Shown here in pieces: positions 32,887 through 44,592 of a stretch of 64,000 nt of DNA. Numbering within the stretch: position 1 is the stretch's first letter; every line of letters starts with the position of its first letter. Below the pieces are notes generated by a model, which made no database searches, was not told the origin of the DNA, and saw only the letters and a list, made by a program, of their open reading frames with translations. This DNA comes from Selaginella moellendorffii (Eukaryota > Streptophyta > Lycopodiopsida > Selaginellales > Selaginellaceae), in contig NW_003314338.1 of assembly GCF_000143415.4 (NCBI RefSeq), forward strand, positions 74,501 to 138,500. Direction: 5' to 3'. Both the position numbers and the translations under genes were made by a program.

Positions 32887-34528
32887 TGTGAGACACAAAA
32901 TCCCTAGGCCCCAAAGTGGAGCTTGAAGGGTGCCACATGGTAGTGGCCGAGGCGGAAGCCAAACGAGTGTAACATGTTTGGACTAAAAGCTCTGACTTGA
33001 AAGGTCGAGAGTGGGAGTGGAACTCCCAACAAAGTGCTCGAGGAGCAAGCACGAAACGAGCAATAAGCGAGGCTCCAAAAAGGGACCCAAAAGGACCAAC
33101 ACATGACATGTGGAAGTGTCCGAGATGGAGTCCGAGATGGACCCGAGTTGGAGTCCGAGATGGACCGAGACGGAGTCTGAGATGGAGTTTGAGATGGACC
33201 AAGACGGAGTCCGAGATGGACCTGAGTTGGAGTCCGAGGTGGAGTCCGAGATGGAGTCCGAGATGGACCGAGACAGAGTCCGAGATGGAGTTCGAGATGG
33301 ACCCAAGATGGAATCCGAGATGGAGTCCGAGATGGACCCAAGATGGAATCTGAGATGGAGTCCGAGAAGGACCCGAGATGGAGTTCGAGACCGGGACTGA
33401 GACCGAGACTGAGACCGAGATTAAGATTGAGACCGAGACTGAAGCCGAGGCCAAGACCGAGCCCGAGCCCGAGCCCGAGCCCGAGTCCGAGTCTGAGTCC
33501 GAGTCTGAGTCTGAGTCCGAGTTCAAGTCTGAGAGGGTGAAAGCCCAAAGCGTTCGTCTCCCAGACCTTGGGGGGTTTGGTAAGGTCCAAAAGTATAGTA
33601 AGGGGGAGGACTGCAGTGGAGCTAGTTTGGCCAGGAAACGCTAGTTTGGCCCAGGAAGGTTGTACCCAGTGTTGGGTGATGAGCTGCCCACTGGGAAGTC
33701 CAAGACTAGAGTGAATATGGACGAACAAGCAGGGTAGCTTGGTGAAGTGTTCAAGAGCCGACTCTAGTTCCCCTAGGAGATCGACTGGCTGATGCTCCTA
33801 GTCCAAGTGTGGGTGGCACTACCTACTTGGATACCAGGCGTGGCTCAATGGAACCTCGCTCTACACTCATGGCTAGAGCACCCAAAGGCAAAAGGTGGGG
33901 AGAGTACCCACGAGGCTCGCGTAAGGCCACGGTGTTCCGAAATGTTGCCCTAAAGTCCTAGACTGTGAAAAGGAGGAGGAGCCATCCTCTAGTGTAGAGA
34001 CCAAGGATACGGTCATGTGAGGAGGTAGGCCCAGAGGACCGAGGGACTTAGTGGTCGGGCTTGTGGGCCTTGATCTAGTGGCAATGTTGGTGAACACGGC
34101 CATGGACAAAAGTGGACTTGGTGGGGACTAGAAAAGGGATATTAGGGAAGGCTAATCCCCTTGTCTGTGGGCATCCCAAGGATGCTAAGGAGGGGATCGG
34201 GGATGATCACTCATGGATGGATGGCCCAGTCTTTGAGAGATGGGACTGTGATAAAGGTGGTGTCAGACCACTGGTGTGACCAAGGTGAATGGGCATGGCT
34301 TTAGCATAACGGGCTGATATGTCGGTGGTACCTTGGGGTGTCAGTCATGGGATCAGACACGTGGAGCACTTGGACCAAGTGCAAAAGTTGAGTGGTGGGT
34401 ATGCCATTCGTGGGGCTAGCAAGCCCAAGTCCAAAATAGGACTTATGGAGGTTGTGAGTGAGACTCCTCCAAGAGGTCAGAGGTGTGGTTAAATGACTAA
34501 AGTAGAATGGAAAATTTAGCTACTTACA
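32887..34528 (+). repeat. Family B LTR (1.64 kb), apparent 5' LTR
   Basis: TGTGAGACACAAAATCCC ... TTTAGCTACTTACA. It contains the hexamer array (about 33115-33535) and the shared core module GGTGAAAGCCCAAAGC (33537 on) followed by AAAAGTATAGTAAG. Directly after it, TTGGTATTGGAG resembles the initiator-Met primer site TGGTATCAGAG with changes, so it reads as a 5' LTR. Low-complexity frames over the array are not genes. Confidence 0.78.
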
Positions 34529-37500
34529 ACTTGGTATTGGAGTTGTTCCTTAGTCCGACTTTTATTAGTATTGAAGTATACCACCACTAGTATTAGCATT
34601 GGAAGGTCCTAGGAGTGGGCCTATCCTTGAGGAGTAGCATGTTGAGAGGACATGGCTCTCCACTCAAGTTCATGCATGAACTTGGGCGCGATGTGGTGGA
34701 TAGAAAAGGGGCCAGTAAGGGAACGACTTTGGGATCTTGGGAACAGTATAAGGGTTTCCTTAGAGAATTGAGGATGTGATTTAGATGAGTGTTTGACGTA
34801 GCCAACTGGCTAATGTAGTTGTGGTAAATGACTATAGTTAGGATCACGTGAAAGATAGGGACTCCAAAGCAATAAAGGAGTCACAAGATTATCCTCATAT
34901 ATTTGAGGTTGGTGCTCATCAATGTGAGACAAGAAGTAATGACCGCAGGAGGTCAAATACAGAAAAGGACACGAGTCCTTGAAATGGTAGCCGAAGCTAC
35001 CTCTAATAAATGCTAGAACAACCCAAGGAGTTGGGGGTGTACTCAAAGGATGAGTTGGTATTCTCATCACATGGACAAGTGGTCCTAAGGGGCAAAAGGT
35101 TGCCCCAAGAGAACAAATTAAGTGTCGGAGTAACACTTGCAAAGATTGTCCTTGTGAATAGGACTTGAATACAAGAAGTCGTATTCCAGTGAGCTGGCAC
35201 CTCAAATGTAGGACCTCACAGGTCGTCAGATGATAAAGTCCAAAAAGTTGGATGACTCAAATAGAGTCAAGGAATAATCCTAAAGAATTGATGGAAGCAT
35301 TTGGACTGAGGTGTGTTGTACCCCATAAAAGATGGGTGCCGTGGGGGGGGGGGGGGATCATAGGATTTAAATATGAGAAAAGAGGGTATCTCATCGATGG
35401 CAAGATGTGCCATGCTAAAGTCGTGGGAAAGGTGTTCCCTAAAAAGAAAAGCAACTTTGGCATAAAGTTGTGTGTGAATACTATGGTGTAGTGCTAACGG
35501 ATAGTTGGCAGGAGAAACACTGTATTGGTTTTGGCAAAGACCTAGACACTAATAAGTAGTGTCATAAAGATAGGCTCATGGAGCCGATGGTGTGGAGACA
35601 CCAAATGTGCCAAGGTGTGATACCTTGAGGTTATGTTGGTGGGTTCATGAGAACCCCTTACCAAGGGAATCCCAAGGGAATCTTAACAGAAATGGGAATG
35701 GCATAGCCTAAGCTGGAAGGCATACAGTTGGAGTGTGGTGACCCAGATAATGATGGAAGTGTGGAAGCACCAAGGAATGAGTTGTGGGACTTAACAACTA
35801 TGAGGCAACTAAGCAAAAGGTGCAAAATAATTGGTTAAACTAGTAGAAGGTAGCTACTTAAGACTTCTAGGATAAGGAAGTTAGACATACCCTTATAGGG
35901 GATAAATTATTTATGTTGCAATATAGTAAGTCAATGTCGAAAAGGGGAATGCTCATTGTCAAAGAGGCCATTATTGGGACACCCAAACACTCTAGAACAC
36001 CCGAAGGTGGTGTTTGATGTCGCGAGGGCAATAGATAAGGCCCAAGGGATTAAGTCCCTAGCGAATGATGGATAGAAAGTGCTATCCAAATGTTCAAGGT
36101 TGCAAAGACGGAAGAAACCCGTCTATCCGAATCGGATAAAGCCAAAAATGGAATTTTGGCAAAGCTAGTGATGGGCATATAAAGGCCCATATGTAGCAAT
36201 GTTAATCTTGATATGTGGGATTATAAGGTGAGCATACCCAGATTGAGGAACCACTCCCTAGGTGGTCGGGTAGGTTCATCCCCAAGAATACTTGCTAAGG
36301 CATGGTAGAAAGTGCAAAGTTATCCTCCTAGTTTGGAGGCGAATAACCGAAGGAAATGTGTGAGGCCAAAAGAAAGTAGTAAGGGGATAGAACCAAACCA
36401 TAGGAATCGAAGAGCATAACCAAGGGTGGTTATGTCAGTTGGGAGTGGAAAATCAAGTGGGCGCTCGAGCATGTTGTTAGTAGCAACTGTGGTGCCATGA
36501 AGAGTCTAAAGCATGGAATTGTTCATGCTAGACCATATGGCAATTGGAAAGCTTGCAAAAGGAGAATCCTTAGCAACCTAAGTGTAGCGCATGCGGTTTT
36601 GACCCTTTATCCTATAGTGATTTACCATAGGATAACACCACGAAGCAGAACCTAAACCCTCTTTATGCCATGTGATAGATGCCATGTGTCACATGCCACG
36701 TGTCCATGCCACGTGTCCATAGGAACTCAAGGTTCAGGGCCTTTGGCCACTAAACGAAAGAACGGTGCCAAACTCCCAAGCATGGAGCCAAGGAGTGATG
36801 GAACTGAACCACGGAGCAACTCCCGAGCATAAAGCCCAAGGAGCAAAGGGACAGGAGCTTGGAGCGACTTGGAACAGTCCTAGAGTAACTAGCATCCCAA
36901 TGCCAGGACCAGCATGCAAAATGGAGCCAAACGGAGTCTGGCACTATTTCGGCATATCGGTGGCCTAACGCGAGGACATGGGTATTCCACCAGCTAGCAT
37001 GGTGTGGAACTTGGGCTTAGACGCAAGCCAGACGCAGAACAAGGATAGGCACGCAAGCGGGAGTTAGACTATGCCTCAGGTTGGTCAGCCATGCCCAACC
37101 TACCCACTATCCCTACTATATATTTGGAACCCCCCACAGCCCCCCCCCCCCCCCCCCCCCCTTGAGGAACACACGCTTTGGGCTTTCACCCTAAGCCTCC
37201 TTTAGTATCAGGAGTTAGCTCAAAACTTATTAAATATGGAATGTCCCTAGATTGCGAATTTGGACAAGAGACGAACACTATTGTGTTCAGGACGATCTCT
37301 ACATTCCGTAGATATGCCAAATGAGCAAATCTTGACACTTTCCATAAATAGCATTTGGGACCGAAATGAGACTAACACAAAGAGCATGATAGCGAGGGTG
37401 TTTGGCAGATATGGTAAACTATCATCTAACAATATTGAGGGACTAATCTCAATACGCGAGGGTTCTTGTCAAGCCAGTGCAAGACAGAGCAAAAGAGAAC

Positions 37501-38145
37501 TAAGAGCCAGGCCGAGTATGCTCAGCTAGAAACACATAGGAGTTCCTACTTTATGTCCATCTGGCTAAGTACAGGTGCTAAGCCCAGTAAACTAACACTT
37601 GAACAAGAAGGGCTGATAAAGGGAACCAGCAATACCAACCTCTTGCCATCATGGTAGTAAGGTAAGAGTGTCCGTAAGGACTGGCCGACAGGTAGCTTTC
37701 GATACCTGAAGTCACATGTGCGACACTAAGGGACAGAGTTCCTTCAAAATTCTCAAAGACAATTCTAGGTAGCGTAGTACCTAGAAAGCCAAGTGTAAAT
37801 GGTTCATAGAATGCGCAAAATCAGGGTGGCACAGCAAAAGCGTGGTCTTGAAGCTTGCCATAAGGCAATGCTACCAAGGTTGAGGAAGTAATTTCCAAGT
37901 GTTCAAAGGGATAACTTTGAATGAAAGTCGATGGTTAAGGACTTTCACGCTTATGCATGAAACCATGTTACATTGGTGGGATGACTTCTTAAGTGAGAGT
38001 GGCAAGTCAAGGGAACAAATCCCTTAGTTGAAGATGCTAACTTCAAAAGGGGTGGCTTATGTGGCCAAGCATGAAGGAGTCCATGCATGATCATAGACTT
38101 GTCAAGTGAAAGGACTTGAAAGGACTTGAAAGGACTTCAATCTCT
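34529..38145 (+). mobile_element. Internal region of a family B element, no coding capacity
   Basis: About 2.5 kb (without the solo LTR at 36583-37724) with no frame resembling gag or pol, so the element is non-autonomous or fully decayed. Related pieces occur at 63520-63816 (for example TGCTAAGGCATGGTAGAAAG and GGCCAAGCATGAAGGAGTC). A G-run lies at 35342-35354. The expected plus-oriented 3' LTR is missing; an inverted LTR fragment follows instead. Confidence 0.55.
36583..37724 (-). mobile_element. Solo LTR, family D, with 5-bp target duplication
   Basis: Reverse orientation: starts TGTAGCGCATGCGG and ends CACATGTGCGACA. It is flanked by CTAAG at 36578-36582 and CTAAG at 37725-37729. It matches both LTRs of the complete element at 53318-60611. 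It holds the core module as GCTTTGGGCTTTCACCC with a run of about 20 C. It was inserted in the family B internal region, so it is younger. Confidence 0.88.
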
Positions 38146-38967
38146 CAGGGGAACTAGAGCCGGCTCTTGAACACTTCACCAAGCTACCCCGCTTGTCGGT
38201 CCGTATTCACTCTAGGCTTGGACTTCCCAGTGGATATCCCATCACCCAACACTTGGGCACAGCCTTCCTGGGCCAAACTGGCCTTTCTTGGCCAAATTGG
38301 CTCCATTGGAGTCCTCCCCCTACTATGCTTTTGGAGCTCACCAAACCCCTTAGGGTCTAGGAGATGAACGCTTTGGGCTTTCACCCTCTCAGACTCGAAC
38401 TCGGACTCGAACTCGGACTCGGACTCGGACTCGAACTCAGACTTGGACTGGAACTTGGACTCGGGCTTGGGCTCGGTTTCGGCCTCGGCCTTGGTCCCGA
38501 TCTCGGTCTCGGTCTCGGTCTCAGTCTCGGTCCTGGTCCCGGTCTTGGTCTCAACTTCGGACTCCATCTCGAGTCCTTCTCAAACTCCATCTCTGATTCC
38601 ATCTCGGGTCCATCTTGGACTCCATCTTGGGTCCATCTCGGACTCCATCTCAGGTCCATCTTGGACTCCACCTCGGTCCATCTCGGACTCCAACTCGGGT
38701 CCATCTCGGACTTATCTCGGTCCATATCGGACTCCATCTCAGTCCATCTCGGACTCCATCTCAGACTCTAACTTGGGTCCCTTTTCTAGAAACTCTTTTA
38801 TGGCTCGCTTCATGCTTGTTCCTTGAGCACTCCATTGGGAGTTCCACTCCCGCTCTCAACCTTTCAAGTCAGTCCAAACGTGTTACGCTCGTTTGGCTTT
38901 CGCTTTAGGCACTACCACATGGCACACTTTCAGCTCCACTTTGGGGCTTAGGGATTTGTGTCTCACA
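38146..38967 (-). repeat. Family B LTR fragment, reverse orientation
   Basis: The right end GGGATTTGTGTCTCACA is the reversed LTR start. The left side stops within the LTR near CAGGGGAACTAGAGCC. It includes the reversed hexamer array (38392-38775) and core module. It abuts an unrelated gypsy RT relic on the right. Confidence 0.75.
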
Positions 38968-39260
38968 CTGTATACTAAAGAGAGAAAATGTGAATTTGCT
39001 CAACAAGTAGTAAAGTTTCTTGGGCATGTGGTGGGCAAGGATGGGCTCAAGGTGGACCCTGAGAAGGTCCAAGTGATCCAAGAATGGGAATAACTATCAA
39101 ATGTATATAAGTTAAGGGCAATCTTAGAGCTATGCATTTACTACCAAGAGTTTATGAAACACTATTTGAGAGTAACTTTGCTTTTAACGGACCAAACAGG
39201 AAAAGTGAAGATGGTATGAACAGCAAAATGCAAGGAAGCTCTATTTCGTTAAAGTGGGAT
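38968..39260 (+). pseudogene. Ty3/gypsy reverse-transcriptase relic
   Basis: The frame reads KCEFAQQVVKFLGHVVGKDG and LKVDPEKVQVIQEW, the RT thumb/connection region of plant chromoviruses. Then, after changes, come LRAILELCIYYQEFMKHY and LLLTDQTGKV. Stops follow. A small remnant of an element unlike family A. Confidence 0.7.
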
Positions 39261-39275
39261 TTATTCAGTAAAATG

Positions 39276-39780
39276 GGACTAGGTACAAATTTTCAAGTAT
39301 TTGAAAATGACGTGAAATTATATGTTTTTTGTCCAGGGGCTAGACATATCTGGGGCATGGTGATTAGCGCGGTGACTTTATGTCCAGACTGAGTCCATCT
39401 GGTTGTATAATAAATCTCATTGTCAAGGTGAACAAGCCGAATCTGAAGCTAAAGAAAAGCGATGGCATGCGCGCACACACTATTTTTCATTGAGCGTGTG
39501 GTGAGCTTTCCAAGATGAACGTCATTCCTATTAGCCAGACATATAACTTAATGGTGAGAACATTTAGATATTATTCAATGTTATCTTTTTCTAACGAATC
39601 TAATTGTGAAGGTGTAGCAAGAGGCATTGCTAGTCTGGAGAAGTCATTTAACTCATTTGACCCTTAGTGTATTTTCATGAAACTAAATAACATTCATATT
39701 ATTAAGGAATTTCTCTAGTACCTTTTTTTTATGACATAGAGGCTTGCATTTCTTTCAAAGGTGATTTAGTAAAAGGCCTG
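39276..39780. other. Spacer, no gene seen
   Basis: AT-rich sequence with short frames. Apart from the inverted copy at 39395-39475 and a half palindrome at the right end (GAGGGCACATGCCATT), nothing is recognised. If the 39.8-51.5 kb region is a transposon, its left end should lie here, but no terminal repeat was found. Confidence 0.35.
39395..39475 (+). repeat. Inverted copy of the 3' end of the DUF7869-like gene
   Basis: GTCAAGGTGAACAAGCCGAA TCTGAAG on the plus strand resembles the minus-strand sequence at 39890-39840 (TTCAAGGTGAACAATCCGAA TCTGAATC), followed in both by a GATGGCATG half-palindrome. The two face each other about 370 bp apart. It may be the remnant of a second, oppositely oriented copy, or part of an element end. 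Confidence 0.5.
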
Positions 39781-39846
39781 AGGGCACATGCCATTCTATT
39801 TCTCAGACCGGTATTAAGATATACTAGTGCAAAGGGCCACATGCCA

Positions 39847-41820
39847 TCACGCCTCCTCTGATTCAGATTCGGATTGTTCACCTTGAAATAAAATACATTA
39901 GAAACTTAGTAAAGGAATATTAATGAATCTCACCTTGAACCCGGGTTATGAATGCTCTTGCTGCATCTCTTGCATGGTCTGGCAAGGTGATGGTGGCACT
40001 CTGCTTCCGCATCCAACCATGCACAACATTATCACCGATATGCTCATGCTGGGATCCTTTGGATTCAGCACCCATCTTTTTTCTAGGCAATCCTTCGTAT
40101 ATCCGGAACTTGGCTTGAACCACTCCACAGTTACATTGAAGGAGTTAGTTTCCGCGTCCTCCTCTGCATCAGTGATGCAGCGCCCCACCCATATCATTTG
40201 TTTTTTATTACTGGGTCTGACAAGCACGACCATTCCTTTGCAGACCTGTACTGGATTGAATGCTGAATCCGGCTTCTTGTTCCTCAGCCCACAATAGTGA
40301 TCCTCAACATCGTTATCTGTCACTGCATTTCCAGAGGACATTGTTCCGCTACTATCTGGTGCTCTGGGTTCTGGCCAAAAGGACTCTTCCAATTCTTCAT
40401 ATACAACCGGCCCATTTTGGATAGCAGATATAATCTTCTCCCAGTATTCGAGCAAAGGCTTGCACCTCTTAAAATAGGATTCTCCACCAAACACCAACCC
40501 CCTCTTCCAGAAGGCAATATGCTGTCTAATCCCGGCCACTATACTTTCCTGGTCTTTGAGTCCATCCGGGTGCATCGGCCGTGGGGAACCCTGAGGAATC
40601 ATAGGTTCCCCAGTTATGGGATCTCTCTTGAAGAGTTCAATGCCATCCACTGGCAGCCACACTGTGTCCCATTCTCTCATCTTGTACCTCATCACTAGAG
40701 CACCGTCACGCATGCTGAAATGAAACTGAAGAGGCTTGGAGTGGCCAATCAGCATTTTGGATCCATCCCTGATGTAGCCTCTTACAAACCCCTTAAAGTC
40801 TGGAACCTCTGTCACAAGTGCAGCTTCAACAGTGCCTTTGATGCAATTTTGGAATTCATCGTAGAGTTGTAGGAGGGTGAGGACATTGGATCGCCGGAGG
40901 GACTCTGCCAGGTGACTGAACATGGCATCGACGTCTTCATGAGTGTGCCCAACCATGAGAAAGCCAAGTGTAACTGTTTCAAATATGCCTTTGGCAACAA
41001 GCATCGCCAAGTACGCGAAGACGTACATGTTTTTGTTCTCACTGCCAGCATTGTCTGTTTGGAGCAGAAGATGGGGTGGAAGGCCACATCGGCCGCAAGA
41101 ACTTCCTTGAGATTCTGCTTCGTTTGGATGAGGCTGTGCATTCACCGGGCGACCAGCCTCGTCGGAATGGCATGAGGCCTCACGTGATAACCCTACAATC
41201 TGACGGCCAACATATTCACTGGGATGGCATGGGGCCCCACGCGATACTGCAAGCCTTTGCTCCTCCTCCAGCTGAACCCTGTATGGGGTTCGATCGATAA
41301 GGGCCTTATGCAAGGGTTGGCCGTTCAGCTCAGTCTGCGCACTTTGCAGAGACCTTAAGTGTTTTGCTAGGGACGCAATCATCATGTTTGCACCCCCGCC
41401 ACCCCATAGAGGTACAAAGAAGTTCCCATAGTTCTGGGCACCATGCCCATGAGCGATTATGCCAAACAGAGACATAGGCAGCTGCATGGATGAAGAGATT
41501 GCCTTAGGGGTAGGATTGAGTCGAGGTAAGCACGTCTTTTCCATGGAGGGAACATGCGTCGCACTTGTGCTGTCCCCAACATCTGCTTTCTTCTGCAGAT
41601 TTTTCAAGGCAACAACAACATTTACCCCGACGACCATCTCTCCTCGTTCAATAGCGACCACATTCCCATCGAAGACAGTCTCTACTGATACAGCAGTATT
41701 GCCTTCCCCAAGCCTTTGACAGTGTATAACAAAGTTCCGATCCATAGACACAAGGGTCCCTTTTGCAACTCTCTTCCCACCATTCAAAATGTAAACCTTT
41801 TCCCCAACCCTGAAGGCCAT
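39847..41820 (-). CDS. Transposase-like protein with DUF7869-type segment
   Basis: Main frame 41820-39946, 624 codons, starting at ATG (MAFRVGEKVYILNGGKRVAK). The N-terminus (KVYILNGGKRVAKGTLVSMD ... LGEGNTAVSVE) resembles the small domain found beside plant En/Spm-like transposases. The middle carries LLLQTDNAGSENKN, LGFLMVGHTHEDVDAMFSHL and AESLRRSN, the conserved D...N and GHTHED pattern of the DUF7869 family, a putative RNase H-fold transposase found in plant and protist mobile DNA. The end appears to change frame near 40050: GDNVVHGWMRKQSATITLP continues in another frame and a final exon (39881-39847, EQSESESEEA) follows a 52-nt intron. Two palindromes lie in frame within 41165-41250. 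I infer a mobile-element gene; a domesticated host gene is possible. Confidence 0.7.
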
Positions 41821-42174
41821 TCTGAAAGTGCAGAAAAGAAGTTAAGACCATACAAAAAATGATTGGAGAATGGCCTAAATCATAACATACCAAATAGCAT
41901 GAGGCCACATGCCATTATTCAAACATGCTATTGACACCCACGTGAAATTTCGCATTCACAAAATTGGCATGAGGCCTCATGCCATCTTGATATACACACA
42001 GCTGCAGGCAAGTAAAAACATACATGACAATACGCTAGCCATGAAATTGCAAGGGCCCAAGATGGCATGTGGCCTCATGCCATTTCTAAATGTGGTCTTA
42101 AACCATTCCATGGTGAACATACCAGGAAGCACAAGTGCCGAATATCAAGAGGAAGCGGTAGCCACACCAAAGAC

Positions 42175-42360
42175 AATGCCGCTCGCAACACCACAACTGC
42201 TCGTAGCACCGCTCGCACAAACTGCCACTCGCATAAATTACCGCTCGCAATGGCGCTCGCAATGCCGCAACCGCTTGTAGACGCATAAACCACAGCTCAC
42301 AACGCCACTTACACAAGCAGCGCTCACTGCGCTCAGTGGAACCAAGAACACAGCGCACAA
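42175..42360. repeat. Imperfect CGCTCGCA-type tandem array
   Basis: Units such as CCGCTCGCAACACCACAACTG, CTCGTAGCACCGCTCGCAC and CGCTCGCAATGCCGCAACCG repeat irregularly every 10-20 bp. It lies in the spacer between the two divergent genes. Frames through it are low complexity. Similar CTCGC-rich sequence occurs at 44000-44160. Confidence 0.6.
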
Positions 42361-42660
42361 AAATGATAGACCTAGGAATGAGTTCGAGAATTCAAAAATA
42401 ACACACGCTTGAACGTCATATCAAATCCTCTGACAAACCAGATCTTATGATTCCTCTGACAAATTTCAAACTGAGTAGCTTCTAGACTTTGCTGTCGGAG
42501 GTTGAACTTTGTCACATCATGTCCTTGCCTCGATCCAACTGTGCCATGTCAGTGATTCGAACTTTGCCATGCCATGTCAGCGATCCGCGCCAAGATTATT
42601 TGCCGTGTAAAGGAATAATTATGCTGTGTGTGTACGTCCATTTATGGCAATATAAGGCCA

Positions 42661-43690
42661 CACGCCATTCAAAGAATAATGCTAGTCGAGCATTTTTTGG
42701 TGCATTTTTGGGTTCAAAATTGCATGAGCCCACACGCTATAAAGTTTACCTCTACCAAAAATAGAAACAGCTTTATTTACTTGGGAATTTAAGTGGTTGA
42801 GGCATTTTTAAACTTACAAACACATGCCCTACTTACATTCATTTGGTTGCTTAAAATTCAAAAATATTATAAACCTTTCTTTTTGCATTTTCAATGTTTT
42901 CAATTATGGTTTTTGATTTTCGCAGGACCAGCCTAGTAATCTATTTGCATCCTGTCATGTTTATAGCTAGCTTTCGTTTGTCCCCTTCGCTGGCCTGAGA
43001 TACATCTGCTCGGAATCTGCCTCTTACAGCATTTGCCCAGAAAGGGCATCTTTCTTCACGCAGCATTTGCCACATGTTTAGGGTTAGGGTTTAGGGTTTA
43101 AGGTTTAGCAATTCAGTAGCTTGATAAACATGCAAATACAGAACTTGATGCAAAATCCTTTGATATGTCACAATGCCCCTAGGACCATAAACACATTTCA
43201 ATAGAGAGGGTCCTTTCATTTCATAACTCCTTACGTAGATCTTGGTGAAACCAGAGTTAGTGAAGTTGGTTTCTTGTGATCCCGCATCTGATTGTGATGT
43301 CCCTTTGCAGTGTCGATGGAAAGGTCAATGCACACTAAACTGTAGAATCTTGGAGCAAAATAACGGTCGGATCTATGGCAAATGCCCCTGAAACATTGTA
43401 AGGCTTGTGTGGTCTTATGTAGTGTCCGATCGAGATGCTTCTTTGCAGGGTCATCAAGAAGGACATTGTATACCATTCTGTAAAATCTAGTTGCGATCTA
43501 ACGGTTGGATCTCCAGGAAACTCAAAACAATCTCGCGCGTGTTAGAATATTCTAGGAATATACTCCTATGTGCTCCTGAAAATGGCATGCGGCCCCACGC
43601 CATTCAAGAGATAACGCCAGATGACGCCGAGCATTTTTTGGTGCATTTTTTGGGATCAAAATTGCATGAGCCCACACGCTTGAACGTCAC
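42661..43690. repeat. Direct repeat pair in the divergent spacer
   Basis: 42661-42745 and 43595-43690 share CACGCCATTCAA, GAGCATTTTTTGGTGCATTT and AAAATTGCATGAGCCCACAC, each starting inside a palindrome. The continuation of the second copy (GCTTGAACGTCACATCAAAT) is also found at 42406-42430. The region is therefore built of repeated modules about 0.9 kb apart; no gene is seen in it. Confidence 0.65.
43077..43112 (+). repeat. Short interstitial telomere-like repeat
   Basis: TTTAGGGTTAGGGTTTAGGG followed by TTTAAGGTTTAG: about four to five plant telomere units (TTTAGGG) with errors. Such short tracts are common in plant promoters (telo boxes) and at repair scars. It lies between the two divergent genes. 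Confidence 0.75.
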
Positions 43691-43984
43691 ATCAAATCCT
43701 CTGACAATTTATTTAGCTGAACATCTGGCATTTTTGGAAATACAAGATGCTTTGGAATATCCAATCATGCATGGTATAAATATAGCGAGGGTATTAAATG
43801 ATATCCCAATCATGATCTTTCTTTTGGATTTCGCGTGCATGCAGTCCGAGGAATGATGACGTTGCGGATTTCTTTTGGATTTCACGCATGCGCGCGCCGA
43901 TCCAGAAATTAATGGTGGCGCCCAAGTCCGAGGAATGATGACGTGGCGGGATTACCAACCGTCGTGACATTTCGCGCGTGTGAG

Positions 43985-44165
43985 GTTAGGTTTTGCATTT
44001 TGCTTCGTACTCGCGCTCGCACACTCGCGCTTGCATCGCGCTCCCACTCGCGCTCCCACTTCTCTACAGGTTTCTCGTGTGCATCGGCGTCCACTCGTGC
44101 TTGCATCACACTCGCGCTCGCATCGCGCTCGTGTGCATCGGCGTCCACTTCAAGACACACCCAGT
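43985..44165 (+). repeat. CTCGCGCT-rich array with a duplicated 30-bp unit
   Basis: ACTCGCGCTCGCATCGCGCT-type units alternate, and GTGTGCATCGGCGTCCACT occurs twice (44078-44096 and 44130-44148). It directly precedes possible 5' exons of the ParB-like gene (44165-44352), so it may be a 5' UTR or promoter segment. It is open in several frames, which gives spurious low-complexity frames. Confidence 0.6.
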
Positions 44166-44592
44166 TTGTAACTTCGCCGCCAACTCCGCCGCCCACTCCG
44201 CCACCCACACGCAACCCACTTGGCGTCCCGGGAGATTTCAACGCCACTCTCCAACTGTAAGTGGCAGAGTAGCCTTGCTGCTACGATCCGCTGCACACAC
44301 AGTGCACATTTGCCAGCGAGTCCGGTTGTCACGCCTCCATTCGGCTTCAAATGGTAAGTCTTTTAGGCCAAGTAGAAAATGGCATGAGGCCACATGCCAT
44401 TCAGTAGCAACATTGGCATGCACCGATTGGGCTCTCGAGTGCAGTCCAGTTACAGATGGCGTGTAGCCTCACGCCATCTTAGGATGCAGCCTCAAGACAT
44501 CTGATGCAGTGGTGAATGGCGTGTGGCCTCACGTTATTTCCAGCTACTAGCTTTTCATCTGTCAGCTCTAATTGTTGTGCATTTCTGAACAG

